A DNA stretch of 64,000 nt from contig UICE01000007.1 in NCBI GenBank assembly GCA_900471815.1, forward strand, positions 310,001-374,000, read 5' to 3'. The stretch comes from Hyphomicrobiales bacterium (GTDB lineage Bacteria; Pseudomonadota; Alphaproteobacteria; Rhizobiales; Rhizobiaceae). The translations under genes and the position numbers were made by a program. The notes under the pieces are model-generated. The model was given only the letters and a program-made list of their open reading frames with translations. It did not search any database and had not been told where the DNA came from. Shown here piece after piece: positions 37,757 through 47,621 of the stretch (position 1 is its first letter; the number at the start of each line of letters is the position of its first letter).

Positions 37757-38110
37757 ATGATCTCTTTTGCAGGTATCCGTTCGGTACTCGTCACCTCCAT
37801 TGTTCTTGTAATGTTTGGTGCGGCTTCCGCCAATGCCGCATGTGGTGGCGCTTCCTGGTATGCGCTTCACTCCAAAACCGCCTCAGGCGAACGCATGAAC
37901 CCTTCCGCTCTCACAGCTGCGCATCGCACGCTTCCTTTCGGCTCCAAGGTTAAAGTTACCAATCAGCGTAATGGCAAATCCATCGTCGTGCGTATCAATG
38001 ATCGGGGTCCGTTCATCAAAGGTCGTGTGATCGATCTTTCAAAGGGAGCTGCAAACCGTCTAGGCTTTGTCGGCGCGGGTCACACAAATATCTGCATGGC
38101 CCGTCTCTAA
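37757..38110 (+). CDS. RlpA-like double-psi beta-barrel protein
   Basis: This 117-residue exported protein has a signal peptide (about 1-26, hydrophobic core [15 protein letters not shown], cleavage near ANA) followed by one RlpA-type double-psi beta barrel. It carries [32 protein letters not shown] and [16 protein letters not shown], with the catalytic-type aspartate in NDRGPF. RlpA proteins are septal lytic transglycosylases or cell-wall-binding proteins. This one lacks the SPOR domain and lipobox. A longer start at 37682 would bury the signal peptide, so 37757 is preferred, although no good ribosome site is visible there. Confidence 0.82.
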   Translation: MISFAGIRSVLVTSIVLVMFGAASANAACGGASWYALHSKTASGERMNPSALTAAHRTLPFGSKVKVTNQRNGKSIVVRINDRGPFIKGRVIDLSKGAANRLGFVGAGHTNICMARL

Positions 38111-38197
38111 TAAATGCGCCAATAATCTCGGCATTGACCTTGATCGTTGAACGTGACATCGCCATGTGAACATTCGCGTTAAAATCGGGGGCGTTCC

Positions 38198-39139
38198 ATG
38201 GCACTGAAAGTCGCGGTCCAGATGGACCATATCAATTCTATCCGGATCGGCGGCGATACGTCCTTCGCGCTTTGTCTTGAAGCGCAAAAGCGCGGTCATG
38301 AGCTTTATCACTATACGCCCGACCGGCTGAGCATGCGCGATGGTGTTGTCCATGCGCGGGTTGAAGAGCTGAGTGTTCGCGACATAGAGGGTGACCACTT
38401 CACGCTTGGTGAGCAGATATCCCGCGACCTGTCAGAGATGGATGTGGTGTTGCTGCGGCAAGATCCGCCGTTTGACATGAACTACATCACAACAACCCAT
38501 ATGCTGGAGCGCATTCATCCGAAGACGCTCGTTGTCAATGACCCTGCCTGGGTGCGCAACAGTCCGGAAAAGATTTTCGTTACCGAGTTTCCCGATCTCA
38601 TGCCGGAAACGCTTATCACCAAAGACCCACAGGAAATCGCTGATTTTCGTAAAGAGTTTGGCGACATTATTCTGAAGCCGCTTTACGGCAATGGCGGCGC
38701 AGGCGTATTTCATCTGGCTGATGGTGACCGCAATCTGACATCGCTGCTGGAAATGTTCGGCCAGATGTTCCGCGAACCCTTTATCGCGCAGCGCTATCTC
38801 AAGGATGTCCGCGCCGGCGACAAGCGCATCATCCTGATTGACGGTGAACCAGTGGGCGCGATCAACCGGGTTCCTTCCGAAACCGATGCACGGTCCAACA
38901 TGCATGTTGGCGGGCGGGCCGAGAAGACCGAGCTGACAGACCGCGAGCGCGAAATTTGTGCCCGGATCGGCCCGTCATTGCGTGAAAGAGGTTTCATCCT
39001 CGTCGGGATCGATGTCATTGGCGACTATATGACCGAAATCAATGTGACTTCTCCGACCGGTGTAAGGGAAGTCAAAAAGTTCGGCGGTGCTGATATTGCG
39101 GCTTTGTTCTGGGATTCAGTGGAAGCCAAGCGGCGATAA
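38198..39139 (+). CDS. gshB: glutathione synthetase
   Basis: This 313-residue ATP-grasp enzyme joins gamma-glutamylcysteine and glycine to glutathione. It shows the N-terminal substrate domain ([20 protein letters not shown]), the [16 protein letters not shown] stretch, the ATP-grasp loop [11 protein letters not shown], and the metal-binding ending [20 protein letters not shown]. Length and order are typical for the bacterial enzyme. It stands alone, with YifB 106 bases downstream on the same strand. Confidence 0.97.
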   Translation: MALKVAVQMDHINSIRIGGDTSFALCLEAQKRGHELYHYTPDRLSMRDGVVHARVEELSVRDIEGDHFTLGEQISRDLSEMDVVLLRQDPPFDMNYITTTHMLERIHPKTLVVNDPAWVRNSPEKIFVTEFPDLMPETLITKDPQEIADFRKEFGDIILKPLYGNGGAGVFHLADGDRNLTSLLEMFGQMFREPFIAQRYLKDVRAGDKRIILIDGEPVGAINRVPSETDARSNMHVGGRAEKTELTDREREICARIGPSLRERGFILVGIDVIGDYMTEINVTSPTGVREVKKFGGADIAALFWDSVEAKRR

Positions 39140-39245
39140 AATTCGCCTGTTCACTCAATGTTCTTGTCATGCGTGATGAAACGTGCTGATGTGAAAACAT
39201 TAGCACTTTTTCATTTTGGATTATTGTATTTTCAAGGATCATTGC

Positions 39246-40796
39246 ATGGTTACCCGTGTCCGTACGGTCGCCTTTCAGGGCATTGAGGCCCAGCCCGTCG
39301 ATGTGCAGGTGATGATCGCTCCCGGGAAAATGGGGATGCATATTGTTGGGCTTCCGGACAAGGCTGTTGCCGAAAGCCGCGAGCGCGTACAGGCAGCTTT
39401 GCATGCATCCGGACTTTCGATGCCCGTCAAGAAGGTTACCGTAAATCTTGCTCCCGCAGATTTGCCCAAGGAAGGCAGTCATTATGACTTGCCCATTGCG
39501 GTTGGGCTTATGGCTGGCCTTGGAGCTATTCCGGCTGATGCGCTGCAATGCTATGTCGTGCTGGGCGAGCTTTCACTTGATGGCACAATAACGCATGTTG
39601 CAGGCGTCCTGCCCGCTGCCATTGCGGCGAACCGGCAGGATCGTGGCCTCATATGTCCTGCGCCTTGTGGACCAGAAGCGGCATGGGCTGGTTCGGAGAT
39701 CGATATACTCGCGCCGCGCAGCCTGATTGCCCTCGCTAATCACTTTCGTGGCACGCAGGTTTTGTCGCGCCCGGAACCTGCAATGCAGGCCAGTGCGACG
39801 GGCTTGCCGGATTTGACCGATATAAGGGGGCAGGAGAGTGCCCGGCGTGCTTTGGAGGTCGCAGCTGCGGGCGGACACAATATGCTGATGTCGGGCCCTC
39901 CAGGGTCCGGAAAATCCATGCTGGCGCAACGGCTCCCCTCTATCCTGCCGCCATTATTGCCGCGCGAATTACTGGATGTATCGATGATAGCTTCCATCGC
40001 AGGCGAGCTGATGGGTGGTAAGCTGACCGACCGACGTCCCTTCCGTGCGCCCCACCACTCTGCATCCATGGCGGCGATGGTGGGGGGAGGAATACGGGCG
40101 AGACCGGGCGAGGTCTCGCTCGCCCATCGCGGCATATTGTTTCTCGATGAGTTTCCTGAATTTACACCGCAAGTTCTGGATTCGCTGCGGCAACCGCTAG
40201 AGACTGGAGAGTGCATGATTGCCCGGGCCAACCATCGCATATCCTATCCGGCGCAAATCCAGCTGATTGCTGCCATGAACCCGTGCAAATGCGGCATGGC
40301 GAGTGGACCGGGGCACCGTTGTGCAAGAGGCCCAAGATGCCGCGAGGACTATCAGGCGCGGATTTCAGGCCCGCTGCTGGATCGTATTGATATCAGGATT
40401 GACGTACCTTCCGTGAGCGCGGCTGATCTTATCAAGCCTTCGGCTTCGGAAAGCAGCGCAGTGGTGGCGCAACGCGTTGCGCGCGCCCGCACGATGCAGA
40501 AGCTGCGTTTCGAGCAGCTGGGGGTTTCGGCCATTACGACCAATGCGCAATGTTCTGTCGCGATAATCGAGAAAATAGCTCAACCGGACAAAGCAGGCAC
40601 GGCCCTGCTGCATCAAGCCAGCGAGCAGATGAAGTTTTCGGCCAGGGCCTATCACCGGGTGCTCAAGGTAGCGCGAACTTTGGCGGATCTGGAAGGACAG
40701 GAAACAATCGGTCGTATCCATCTCGCCGAAGCTATCTCATACCGAATGGGTGCAGATATGGCGACGACGCAGCATGAAAGTATAAGAGGTTATTGA
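39246..40796 (+). CDS. YifB/ComM-family Mg-chelatase-like AAA ATPase
   Basis: This 516-residue protein has the YifB layout. An N-terminal Lon-S5-like domain comes first (residues 1-170), then a AAA module with Walker A GPPGSGKS (217-224) and Walker B ILFLDEFPEF. A zinc-knuckle-like NPCKCG...GHRC...C insert and a C-terminal helical domain follow. ComM relatives are hexameric helicases for branch migration during natural transformation; the role in non-competent bacteria is less clear. The ATG at 39246 follows AAGGA. A start ten codons earlier is possible but less likely. Confidence 0.92.
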   Translation: MVTRVRTVAFQGIEAQPVDVQVMIAPGKMGMHIVGLPDKAVAESRERVQAALHASGLSMPVKKVTVNLAPADLPKEGSHYDLPIAVGLMAGLGAIPADALQCYVVLGELSLDGTITHVAGVLPAAIAANRQDRGLICPAPCGPEAAWAGSEIDILAPRSLIALANHFRGTQVLSRPEPAMQASATGLPDLTDIRGQESARRALEVAAAGGHNMLMSGPPGSGKSMLAQRLPSILPPLLPRELLDVSMIASIAGELMGGKLTDRRPFRAPHHSASMAAMVGGGIRARPGEVSLAHRGILFLDEFPEFTPQVLDSLRQPLETGECMIARANHRISYPAQIQLIAAMNPCKCGMASGPGHRCARGPRCREDYQARISGPLLDRIDIRIDVPSVSAADLIKPSASESSAVVAQRVARARTMQKLRFEQLGVSAITTNAQCSVAIIEKIAQPDKAGTALLHQASEQMKFSARAYHRVLKVARTLADLEGQETIGRIHLAEAISYRMGADMATTQHESIRGY

Positions 40797-40810
40797 TGGC
40801 ACATTGATAA

Positions 40811-41332
40811 ACGGCTGATCCCCACCATTTCGGTCATGAAAACATCCTGCGCCAGCGAAATGACGCGGCGATATTGGCCAATTATGCGCAATGCGTGATG
40901 CCAGATGATGAATTCTGGATCATTGGAAATTTCAGCCATGGTCGGCTAAAGGATAAGGAAGGTTATTTAAGATCGCTATTTGAACGAGTTCCGGGAAAGA
41001 AGCATCTGGTTGCCGGTAATCATGACAATAGACAGGTGAAAACACTCGGCTGGGCATCCATTTCCCAATTGATTGAAATCAAGGACGGCGAGCAGAGCCT
41101 GACCTTGCGTCACTATCCTATGATTACCTGGAGCCATGCAAGATGTGGAGCAATTCAGCTGTTCGGGCATGTCTACCAACACTGGCAGGGTTCGTGTAAC
41201 AGCATTAATGTTGGTATCGATGTTTGGAATTTCATGCCGGTCCGCATTGATATGATCAGGCAACGCGCTAAAGACTTACCGGTGAACCAACATTGGCATC
41301 AGGTCGAACGCAATGCGGATATTTTTAGCTAG
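40811..41332 (+). pseudogene. degenerate metallophosphoesterase, start codon and metal ligands lost
   Basis: Reading from ACG at 40811 the frame encodes TADPHHFGHENILRQRN, the N-terminal metal motif of a calcineurin-like phosphoesterase, but two stop codons lie directly before it and no ATG, GTG or TTG precedes the motif. The first usable codon, TTG at 40874, would drop that motif. Other metal sites are also damaged: the usual GDF reads GNF (Asp to Asn), GNHD is intact, and the usual GHVHxH reads GHVYQH (His to Tyr). The end NVGIDVWNFMPV is family-like. It therefore looks like a decaying gene after yifB, though a shortened inactive protein could still be made. Confidence 0.7.
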
Positions 41333-41381
41333 AGCCTTCTCGTTCAACAGAGCGATTTACTTAAAGATGGGTTGAACGCTG

Positions 41382-41996
41382 TTACTGAACTGAACCGACC
41401 AGAATGTTGCTTGGGGCTTCAATGCTGACCCAACGGCCTGTATTGTTGGAGGCCTGACGCTTCAGATAGGTGTAATCGGTTTCCGACCAGTTCTTCACGC
41501 CATCAACGAGATTGTCGAGGATGAAGTCGCCGCGATCGGTGCGTACGGTTAAGACGGCATGACCTTCGCCATCAGGCTTGCGAACGACAGTTATCAAAAG
41601 ATTGGCTGGCGAAATACCAGCTTCCATCAAATCGCGACGCTTCAAAAGAACGTAATCTTCGCAATCGCCGACCGCATCGGGATAAGCCCAGAATTCTTCA
41701 ACACCATAGATTTCCATATCGGTCAGTGGCTTGATCTTCTGGTTATCATTGCTGTTGACGCTGACAATGAGCTGCCAGAAATCATGATTCATCGTTTCCG
41801 GCATTACATTCCGGCTTTTGATGTTACATTCTGCGGGAACTCTTTTGCAAAACTCGTAATGACCGATCGGCTGTGATGTCATTCCACCCGTCTGCATGAA
41901 AGGCTCCGCGGCGGCGGCAGGATTTGCACAAAATGCAGCAGTGAAAAGCGCAAGGGCAAAGCCCAAGGATTTCATTTTGTTGACTGCTGCAAACAT
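41382..41996 (-). CDS. transglutaminase-like cysteine protease (BTLCP/LapG-like)
   Basis: This 204-residue periplasmic protein has a signal peptide (hydrophobic core LGFALALFTAAFC, cleavage near AAAA at 30) and a bacterial transglutaminase-like cysteine peptidase domain. The triad is visible: Cys112 in GDCEDYVLLKR, His146 in GEGHAVLTV and Asp161 in FILDN. LapG members cut surface adhesins under c-di-GMP control, but no LapD or large adhesin is near. The ATG at 41996 was chosen for its GGAG site six bases upstream; an ATG seven codons later would also leave a signal peptide. Confidence 0.88.
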   Translation of the reverse strand: MFAAVNKMKSLGFALALFTAAFCANPAAAAEPFMQTGGMTSQPIGHYEFCKRVPAECNIKSRNVMPETMNHDFWQLIVSVNSNDNQKIKPLTDMEIYGVEEFWAYPDAVGDCEDYVLLKRRDLMEAGISPANLLITVVRKPDGEGHAVLTVRTDRGDFILDNLVDGVKNWSETDYTYLKRQASNNTGRWVSIEAPSNILVGSVQ

Positions 41997-42372
41997 TCTT
42001 AACTCCAACCGACTGCCGATCATTAACAAAACGTTAATGTCGGAGTGGACCATGAGTCAATCACAATGGCGCCACGATCCCGCCATTGTTAATATATGGT
42101 TAAAATTTGAACTTTCGCACTTCCGCAATAGTGATGATGTAATTTTCGGCGCTTTTTGTCATATCCTGTTGAAGGAAAGCCATCCGGACAACGCTTTGGA
42201 ACGGCGCTGCCTTGCTCCGTAAATAATTGATATGGCGCGCCTTTTAAAAGTGGCCGTTCTGTGCGGATTGGTTCCTGCCGGAAGGTTTTGTACTTGGTGC
42301 TCAATCTAATGGATTAGCCTGAAAGCCCTGACAACGGCCGTGTCGTGCTAAAGTTGGCTGATCTTAAAAGTT
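41997..42372. other. gap without a supported gene
   Basis: This holds the promoter region of the cysteine protease gene. Short frames on both strands lack ribosome sites and recognisable domains. Nothing further was recognised apart from the hairpin at the right end, listed separately. Confidence 0.5.
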
Positions 42373-42402
42373 CAGCCAAAGAATGCACGCATCCTTTGGC
42401 TG
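42373..42402 (-). terminator. terminator of the PepSY gene
   Basis: CAGCCAAAG (42373-42381) pairs with CTTTGGCTG (42394-42402), extended inside by ATGC/GCAT. On the minus strand AACTTTT follows, 17 bases after the PepSY stop codon. Confidence 0.75.
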
Positions 42403-42418
42403 TTCCGATCAAACCTTA

Positions 42419-42748
42419 TCAATCGACAGAAAGAACATCTCCCGTGCGACGGTCAACACTGACCTCGATATCCCGGCCACGACGATCAAGGCCTTCAATC
42501 ACATAGCGCGAGCGTGTTCTTTTCACTTCATCGACGGTCCTCACCCCTTCAGCGCGCGCAATACGAACGGCCTGGCGCTCGCTGATCTCGCGGCGATCCC
42601 GATCTCTGCGGTCGCGCCGGTCCATACGATCCGGCTCAACGATACGCACACCATCGGGACCCAACTGGATACTTTGCGCGAAAGTCTGTGGCACAGCCGT
42701 GAGTGCCATAAGGGATGCCGCACCAATAATAATCAATTTCTTCAACAT
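42419..42748 (-). CDS. PepSY-domain periplasmic protein
   Basis: This 109-residue exported protein has a signal peptide (LKKLIIIGAASLMALTAVP, cleavage near TFA at 24), a linker extremely rich in Arg and Asp (DRMDRRDRRDRDRR at about 40-54) and a C-terminal PepSY domain (ISERQAVRIARAEG to DRRTGDVLSVD). PepSY domains occur as inhibitors of peptidases and as small secreted regulators. The charged R/D linker may bind an acidic or basic surface, but its role is unknown. It is a single-gene unit. Confidence 0.82.
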   Translation of the reverse strand: MLKKLIIIGAASLMALTAVPQTFAQSIQLGPDGVRIVEPDRMDRRDRRDRDRREISERQAVRIARAEGVRTVDEVKRTRSRYVIEGLDRRGRDIEVSVDRRTGDVLSVD

Positions 42749-42863
42749 GATTTTCGTCTCCTCCGATAAACAGTCAATTCCCCAGCTTGCTCAAGGAAAC
42801 GCTTTATAAGCAATAGCGTTCCCTTGGTTGTGTCTTATCAGTGTGGCATCTGCACAGGATTGA

Positions 42864-43478
42864 CTATTCCAGCGCGAAGGAACCAGTCTTGATTTCACCG
42901 GCCCTATGATAGGTATTAATGACCACGCCGGTCGTTGAAGCCTTCGAACCAACCAGTTTCAGTGCGCCGGGCTTGGCCTCCCCGCTGAAAAAGGCTTTGC
43001 CTTTGCCCAGCACAATCGGGAAAACCCAAAGGTTCAGCTCATCGATAAGATCATCCGCCAGCAATGCGTGCACGAGCTGGCTGCTGCCTTGAATAAGTAT
43101 GTCGGCACCATCAGATTGGCCGAGTTTGCGCACTGCTTCGGTTATATTGGGATCAAGTGCGACAGTGTTCTTCCAGGTGAGCGTATCGGGGGAAGAGGTG
43201 GCTACATATTTTGTGGCAGCGTTGAATTTGTCACCAATAAGGTCACCCGCTTCGACTCGTGGCCAATGTGCTGCAAAAATATCATATGTTCTGCGGCCAA
43301 GCAGAAGATCGAAAGGTGTAGCCATGGCTTTGTCCATGACCTCACCCATGATTTCGTCCCAGTAATGAAATGTCCAGCCGCCATATTTGAAGCCGCCATC
43401 CGTGTCCTCCTCGGGGCCGCCTGGCGCCTGCATTATACCGTCGAGTGACAGGAAGGCTGTTGCGATGATCTTTCTCAT
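42864..43478 (-). CDS. RibD C-terminal/dihydrofolate reductase-like protein
   Basis: This 204-residue protein belongs to the RibD-C/DHFR-like reductase group (YwjB/YyaP type), with MRKIIATAFLSLDGIMQAPGGPEED at the front in two pieces, the NADP-binding LLGRRTYDIFA and the late GSSQLVHALLADDLIDEL. Members bind NADPH, but the substrate is mostly unknown. The ATG at 43478 follows AGGAA; the longer frame adds an unlikely basic tail. It stands alone between the PepSY gene and the AraC regulator. Confidence 0.85.
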   Translation of the reverse strand: MRKIIATAFLSLDGIMQAPGGPEEDTDGGFKYGGWTFHYWDEIMGEVMDKAMATPFDLLLGRRTYDIFAAHWPRVEAGDLIGDKFNAATKYVATSSPDTLTWKNTVALDPNITEAVRKLGQSDGADILIQGSSQLVHALLADDLIDELNLWVFPIVLGKGKAFFSGEAKPGALKLVGSKASTTGVVINTYHRAGEIKTGSFALE

Positions 43479-43583
43479 GTCTGTGTTCCTCACTTTGGGT
43501 TGTATGAAACTAGGACGAACAAGCCTTGCCTTTCCCGACATGGGTTTTGATTTTTTTAGCAATAGGATTCCAGGCTGACGTTG

Positions 43584-44474
43584 CTATGTTCGGCACTTCA
43601 CATCGCGGCGGAAGTCCGACGGAGACATGCCGGCAATATTGCGAAAGGACTTGTTGAAAGCGCTCAACGAACCGAACCCGCTCTCCATAGCCACCTGCAA
43701 GACATTGACTTCCTGCCGGAGCAGCATAGCCTGCGCATAGGAAAGCCGTAGCAAAGTGACATAATTATTGAGAGTCATGCCTGTCGATTTCTTGAAAACG
43801 CTCATCGCATATTTTGGATGCAGATTGGCCGAGACAGCGATATCGACGGAATCGATATCTTCCAGGAAATTGGCGGATATGAAATCGCACATGCGGCTGA
43901 CTGCACGCGCCGACTGCTGAATGGACGAAGCTTCGAACGCCCCAACCGGCTTTTCAGGAACCATTCGATAGGGCTCGAAGCAGATGCGCTCAATTCGAAG
44001 CAATAATTCGCTGACCGCATGCGCTTCTTTGGAGGGATTGCCGGAACGCGCATAATGAAACCATCGTACAAAATTCTCTTTGTCGGCGGCATCAGTCGCC
44101 GATGTGACCAATGTTCGGCCCTGCATCAATTGGCTGGGTACGGTTTCGGGCAGATGCATCCGAAAAAAATGCACAAGCGGCAGATGCGCACCTGCATAGA
44201 TCGCATCGTCGGATGAATCGTCCATTTGATGGGGTTGTCCACCCCAGAACAGGCACATATCGCCTGCATTGAGGCGAATGGCATGATCATTCATTCGATA
44301 ATGAACTGTGCCGCTGATGATATAGTTGACTTCTACCTGCGCATGCCAATGAGGCATAGTCATAGTTGCGGGGTGGTTGTAAAACATCTGCAACGAAGTC
44401 GGCATTCCCTCGACGCTGCTTGCTCCGGGATGGTAAACCGGCCTTTCCCGCATCTTACTTTCCGCCCAGTTCAT
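43584..44474 (-). CDS. AraC-family regulator of the sugar ABC operon
   Basis: This 296-residue regulator has an N-terminal cupin sugar-sensing domain (about 30-110, with MPHWHAQVEVNYIISG and LFWGGQPHQM) and a C-terminal pair of helix-turn-helices (about 185-290, ending FNKSFRNIAGMSPSDFRRD). It is divergent from a CUT1-type sugar importer operon, with 86 bases between the start codons, so it very likely activates that operon in response to the transported sugar. No operator could be singled out with confidence in the short gap. Confidence 0.92.
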   Translation of the reverse strand: MNWAESKMRERPVYHPGASSVEGMPTSLQMFYNHPATMTMPHWHAQVEVNYIISGTVHYRMNDHAIRLNAGDMCLFWGGQPHQMDDSSDDAIYAGAHLPLVHFFRMHLPETVPSQLMQGRTLVTSATDAADKENFVRWFHYARSGNPSKEAHAVSELLLRIERICFEPYRMVPEKPVGAFEASSIQQSARAVSRMCDFISANFLEDIDSVDIAVSANLHPKYAMSVFKKSTGMTLNNYVTLLRLSYAQAMLLRQEVNVLQVAMESGFGSLSAFNKSFRNIAGMSPSDFRRDVKCRT

Positions 44475-44560
44475 GTGTCCTTTTTAGGAGACAGGCGCTC
44501 CCTTGCCGCTACTGTAGCCATGTTTGCAAAGAGCGAGCAATTGAAAAGGGAGGAATTTCA

Positions 44561-45841
44561 ATGCGCTTCAAATCTTTTTGCGTGACAGCGATTGTCACGA
44601 TACTTGGCTTAAGCACCGCGCCGGCATTGGCGCAATCCGGCAATATAACAATTTGGGCATGGGATGTAGCGGCTTCATCCTTGAAGTTGGTACTTGAGGA
44701 TTTCAACGAGAAGTTTCCCGATATCAAGGTTGACGTTCAGGATTTGGGCAATCAGCAAGTGTTCGACAAGACGCTGGCCGCCTGTGCTGCCGGTGGCGCG
44801 GGACTGCCCGATATTGTGCAAGTCGAAAATTTCGAAGCTGAAATTATATGGAACCGCTTTCCCGATTGCTTCAGCAATTTGAAGGATCTGGGCTATACGG
44901 CCGACATACAGGCCAAATTTCCGGAGTTTAAACGTACCGAGCTGGAAGTCGGCGATGTCGCTTATGCTATGCCTTGGGATTCTGGGCCGGTGGCGGTTTT
45001 CTATCGGCGGGATTTCTATGAAAAGGCCGGTGTTGATCCGGCATCGATCAAGAGCTGGGATGATTTTATCGAGGCGGGTAAAAAAATCGCTGCCGCCAAT
45101 TCCGGCGTCAGCATGGCGCAAGCCGATTTCAATGGCGACAGCGAATGGTTCCGGATGCTCGCTAATGAGCAAGGTTGTGGATATTTTTCCACGGATGGTC
45201 AGTCTATTACGATCAATAGACCGGCATGCGTGGCGGCGCTGGAAAAGGTGAAGGAGATGAAAAGCGCCGGTACGCTGGCAGCCGGCAATTGGAATGAAAA
45301 GATTCAGTCCAGCACGGCGGGTACAGTCGCAAGTCAGCTTTACGGCGGCTGGTACGAAGGCACTATTCGCTCCAATTCTCCCAAGCTGGATGGCAAATGG
45401 GGTGTTTATCCCATGCCGAGCCTGACTGCTGATGGTCCGCACGCCGCCAATATAGGCGGTTCAGCACTGGCTATCAGCGGCACTTCGGAAAACAAGGAGG
45501 CGGCATGGGCGTATCTCAATCATGCCCTTGGGACCAATGAGGGGCAGGTCGCCATGCTCAAAGGATATGGCCTTGTGCCTTCTTTGTTAAGTGCTGCCAG
45601 TGATCCTTTCATTTCGCAACCCCAGCCCTATTGGGGCGGGCAGGCCATCTGGTCTGATATTCTGGCTACGCTCCCCAAAATCGTGCCAAGCCGCGGAACG
45701 GCGTTCCAGGGGGATGCTGATAATATATTCAAGGCAACCCAGATCAAATACTTCGAAGGTGGGTATCCAGATGCAAAGACAGCTCTGGGCGATGCCGCAG
45801 CTCAGATTGCATCGGCGACCGGCCTTCCGGTCGCGGAATAA
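44561..45841 (+). CDS. sugar ABC transporter solute-binding protein (family 1)
   Basis: This 426-residue periplasmic protein has a signal peptide (FCVTAIVTILGLSTAPALAQ, cleavage near residue 25) and the family 1 extracellular binding fold (about 30-400, with ITIWAWDV and GAWxYLNHALGTN-type ending). It opens an operon of binding protein, two permeases, ATPase and a fused dehydrogenase-reductase. The architecture is that of CUT1 systems for di- and oligosaccharides or sugar alcohols. A GGGAGG ribosome site precedes the ATG. The substrate cannot be told from the sequence. Confidence 0.92.
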   Translation: MRFKSFCVTAIVTILGLSTAPALAQSGNITIWAWDVAASSLKLVLEDFNEKFPDIKVDVQDLGNQQVFDKTLAACAAGGAGLPDIVQVENFEAEIIWNRFPDCFSNLKDLGYTADIQAKFPEFKRTELEVGDVAYAMPWDSGPVAVFYRRDFYEKAGVDPASIKSWDDFIEAGKKIAAANSGVSMAQADFNGDSEWFRMLANEQGCGYFSTDGQSITINRPACVAALEKVKEMKSAGTLAAGNWNEKIQSSTAGTVASQLYGGWYEGTIRSNSPKLDGKWGVYPMPSLTADGPHAANIGGSALAISGTSENKEAAWAYLNHALGTNEGQVAMLKGYGLVPSLLSAASDPFISQPQPYWGGQAIWSDILATLPKIVPSRGTAFQGDADNIFKATQIKYFEGGYPDAKTALGDAAAQIASATGLPVAE

Positions 45842-45913
45842 TCCTCATCACCGGGCGGGCAGTATGCCTGTCCGGTTGCCTGTCGATTGGCATTCACGCC
45901 AAGGGGAGAAACG

Positions 45914-46774
45914 ATGCAGCTGCGAAACCGCGCCGCCTATGGGTTCCTGGCGCCCTATCTCTTGATCTTTGCCATTTTCTGGATATGGCCGATTATCAGT
46001 TCGTTCTGGATGTCATTTCAGAACACGCGCGTAAATCCGTGGGCCTTCAACCCCGGCATGAACTGGGGGCGCCTGTTTTCTGATCCGGCGTTTTACAATG
46101 CGCTGAAGAATACGATGATCATCCTTGTCATTCAGGTGCCCGTGATGATCACGCTTGCAACTGTTATCGCGGTTCTTCTCAATTCACCGCTCTTGAAAGC
46201 CAGAGGCATTTTTCGTTTTGCCTTCTTTGCGCCGGTGGTTGTGGGTGAGGTCGCCTATGCAGCGGTTTTCCGGCTTATGTTCAACCTTGACTTCGGCATC
46301 ATCAACAAGCTGCTGAACAAGATCGGCATCCCTTCCATATCCTGGTTCGCCGAAGCTCCTTTTGCCATGGCCTTGTTGATTATTGCCGTGACCTGGCGCT
46401 GGGCGGGATACAACGCCATCATCATTCTCTCCGGTCTTCAATCGATCCCCGAAGATGTTTATGAGGCAGCAACGCTCGACCGGGTAAGCAAGTTCAAGCA
46501 GTTCATTTATATTACCTTGCCCCTGCTCAGACCCGTGATTCTGTTTTGCGTGGTTCTGTCGATTATCGGTTCCATGCAGCTTTTCACTGAACCGTTCCTG
46601 ATCACCAACAGAGGTGGGCCAGGCGGGGGCACTGAAACGCTTGGCCTGTTCCTGTATAGGCAAGGCTTCGCTTCACTGAACTTTGGTTATGCATCGGCCA
46701 TTGCCTACACAATGGCAGGGCTGGCGATCGTGATTTCACTTTTAAACCTCTGGCTGGGGCGTGAACCAAAATGA
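45914..46774 (+). CDS. sugar ABC transporter permease (MalF/UgpA type)
   Basis: This 286-residue inner-membrane protein has six predicted helices and the EAA loop YEAATLDRVSKFKQFIYITLP near residues 188-208. It is the first permease of the CUT1 importer. The ATG at 45914 is preferred since AGGGGAGA lies just before it; the nine-codon longer frame lacks such a site. It overlaps the next permease gene by four bases. Confidence 0.93.
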   Translation: MQLRNRAAYGFLAPYLLIFAIFWIWPIISSFWMSFQNTRVNPWAFNPGMNWGRLFSDPAFYNALKNTMIILVIQVPVMITLATVIAVLLNSPLLKARGIFRFAFFAPVVVGEVAYAAVFRLMFNLDFGIINKLLNKIGIPSISWFAEAPFAMALLIIAVTWRWAGYNAIIILSGLQSIPEDVYEAATLDRVSKFKQFIYITLPLLRPVILFCVVLSIIGSMQLFTEPFLITNRGGPGGGTETLGLFLYRQGFASLNFGYASAIAYTMAGLAIVISLLNLWLGREPK

Positions 46775-47607
46775 GATCACAATCCAAATCCACCTTTATT
46801 CGCTCCGTGTCGCTGCATGCCTTGCTTATTCCATTGGCCATTATCTGGTTATTCCCGCTATGGATGATGTTCATCTTCGCGACGATGCCCGATTACGGCA
46901 TTTTCAGCCCTGGGGTTGAACTTCTGCCTTCAACACATTTTTTCGAGAATGTGAGCAATCTGCAAGCGGACACGAATTTCATCCGTGCCTTGATGATCTC
47001 TATCGGCGTCGCGCTTATTTACACGCTCTTGTCGGTTCTGCTGACTTCCATGGCCGGTTGGGCGCTCGCCCGATACCATTTTCTGGGAAAATCCGTCGTG
47101 GTCGGCATCATTCTGGGCACGATCACATTGCCCTATTTTGTCGTGGTCATTCCCCAATTCATCATGGTGGCGCGCGAGTTCAAAATGGCGAACACATGGG
47201 CCGCGCTCATCGTGCCGCCACTGTTCAACTCGCTTGGCGTTCTTTTCATGCGGCAGTCCTTTTCGATGATGCCGGCAGAATTATTTGACGCTGCCCGTGT
47301 TGAAGGCGTCAAGGAATGGCAGATTTTCCTGCGCATCGCATTGCCTTTGGCACGACCGACGATGGCCGCCCTTGCGATCATTCTCTTTCTTGCGTCATGG
47401 AACAATTATCTCTGGCCTTTGCTGATTAATTCACGGCCGGACATGATGACAGCGCCGGTGGCGCTTGGAACCCTGATTGGTCTTACCAAGGTTTCATGGG
47501 GCGGTATCATGGCGGGCGCCGTCCTGCTCACCGCGCCAATTCTCGTCATCTTCGTTTTATTGCAGCGCCACTTCATCGCCGGCATAGGCGCTGGCGCAAT
47601 CAAATAA
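46771..47607 (+). CDS. sugar ABC transporter permease (MalG/UgpE type)
   Basis: This 278-residue permease has six predicted helices and the EAA-type loop [21 protein letters not shown] at about 170-190. It pairs with the preceding permease; the ATGA overlap couples their translation in equal amounts. The ATPase gene follows 14 bases later. Confidence 0.93.
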   Translation: MRSQSKSTFIRSVSLHALLIPLAIIWLFPLWMMFIFATMPDYGIFSPGVELLPSTHFFENVSNLQADTNFIRALMISIGVALIYTLLSVLLTSMAGWALARYHFLGKSVVVGIILGTITLPYFVVVIPQFIMVAREFKMANTWAALIVPPLFNSLGVLFMRQSFSMMPAELFDAARVEGVKEWQIFLRIALPLARPTMAALAIILFLASWNNYLWPLLINSRPDMMTAPVALGTLIGLTKVSWGGIMAGAVLLTAPILVIFVLLQRHFIAGIGAGAIK

Positions 47608-47621
47608 TCGGAGACCGCCGC

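Noticed and set aside
45721-45730. TAATATATTC, one base away from the hexuronate operator
   Set aside because: It lies inside the coding region of the sugar-binding protein gene, away from any promoter.
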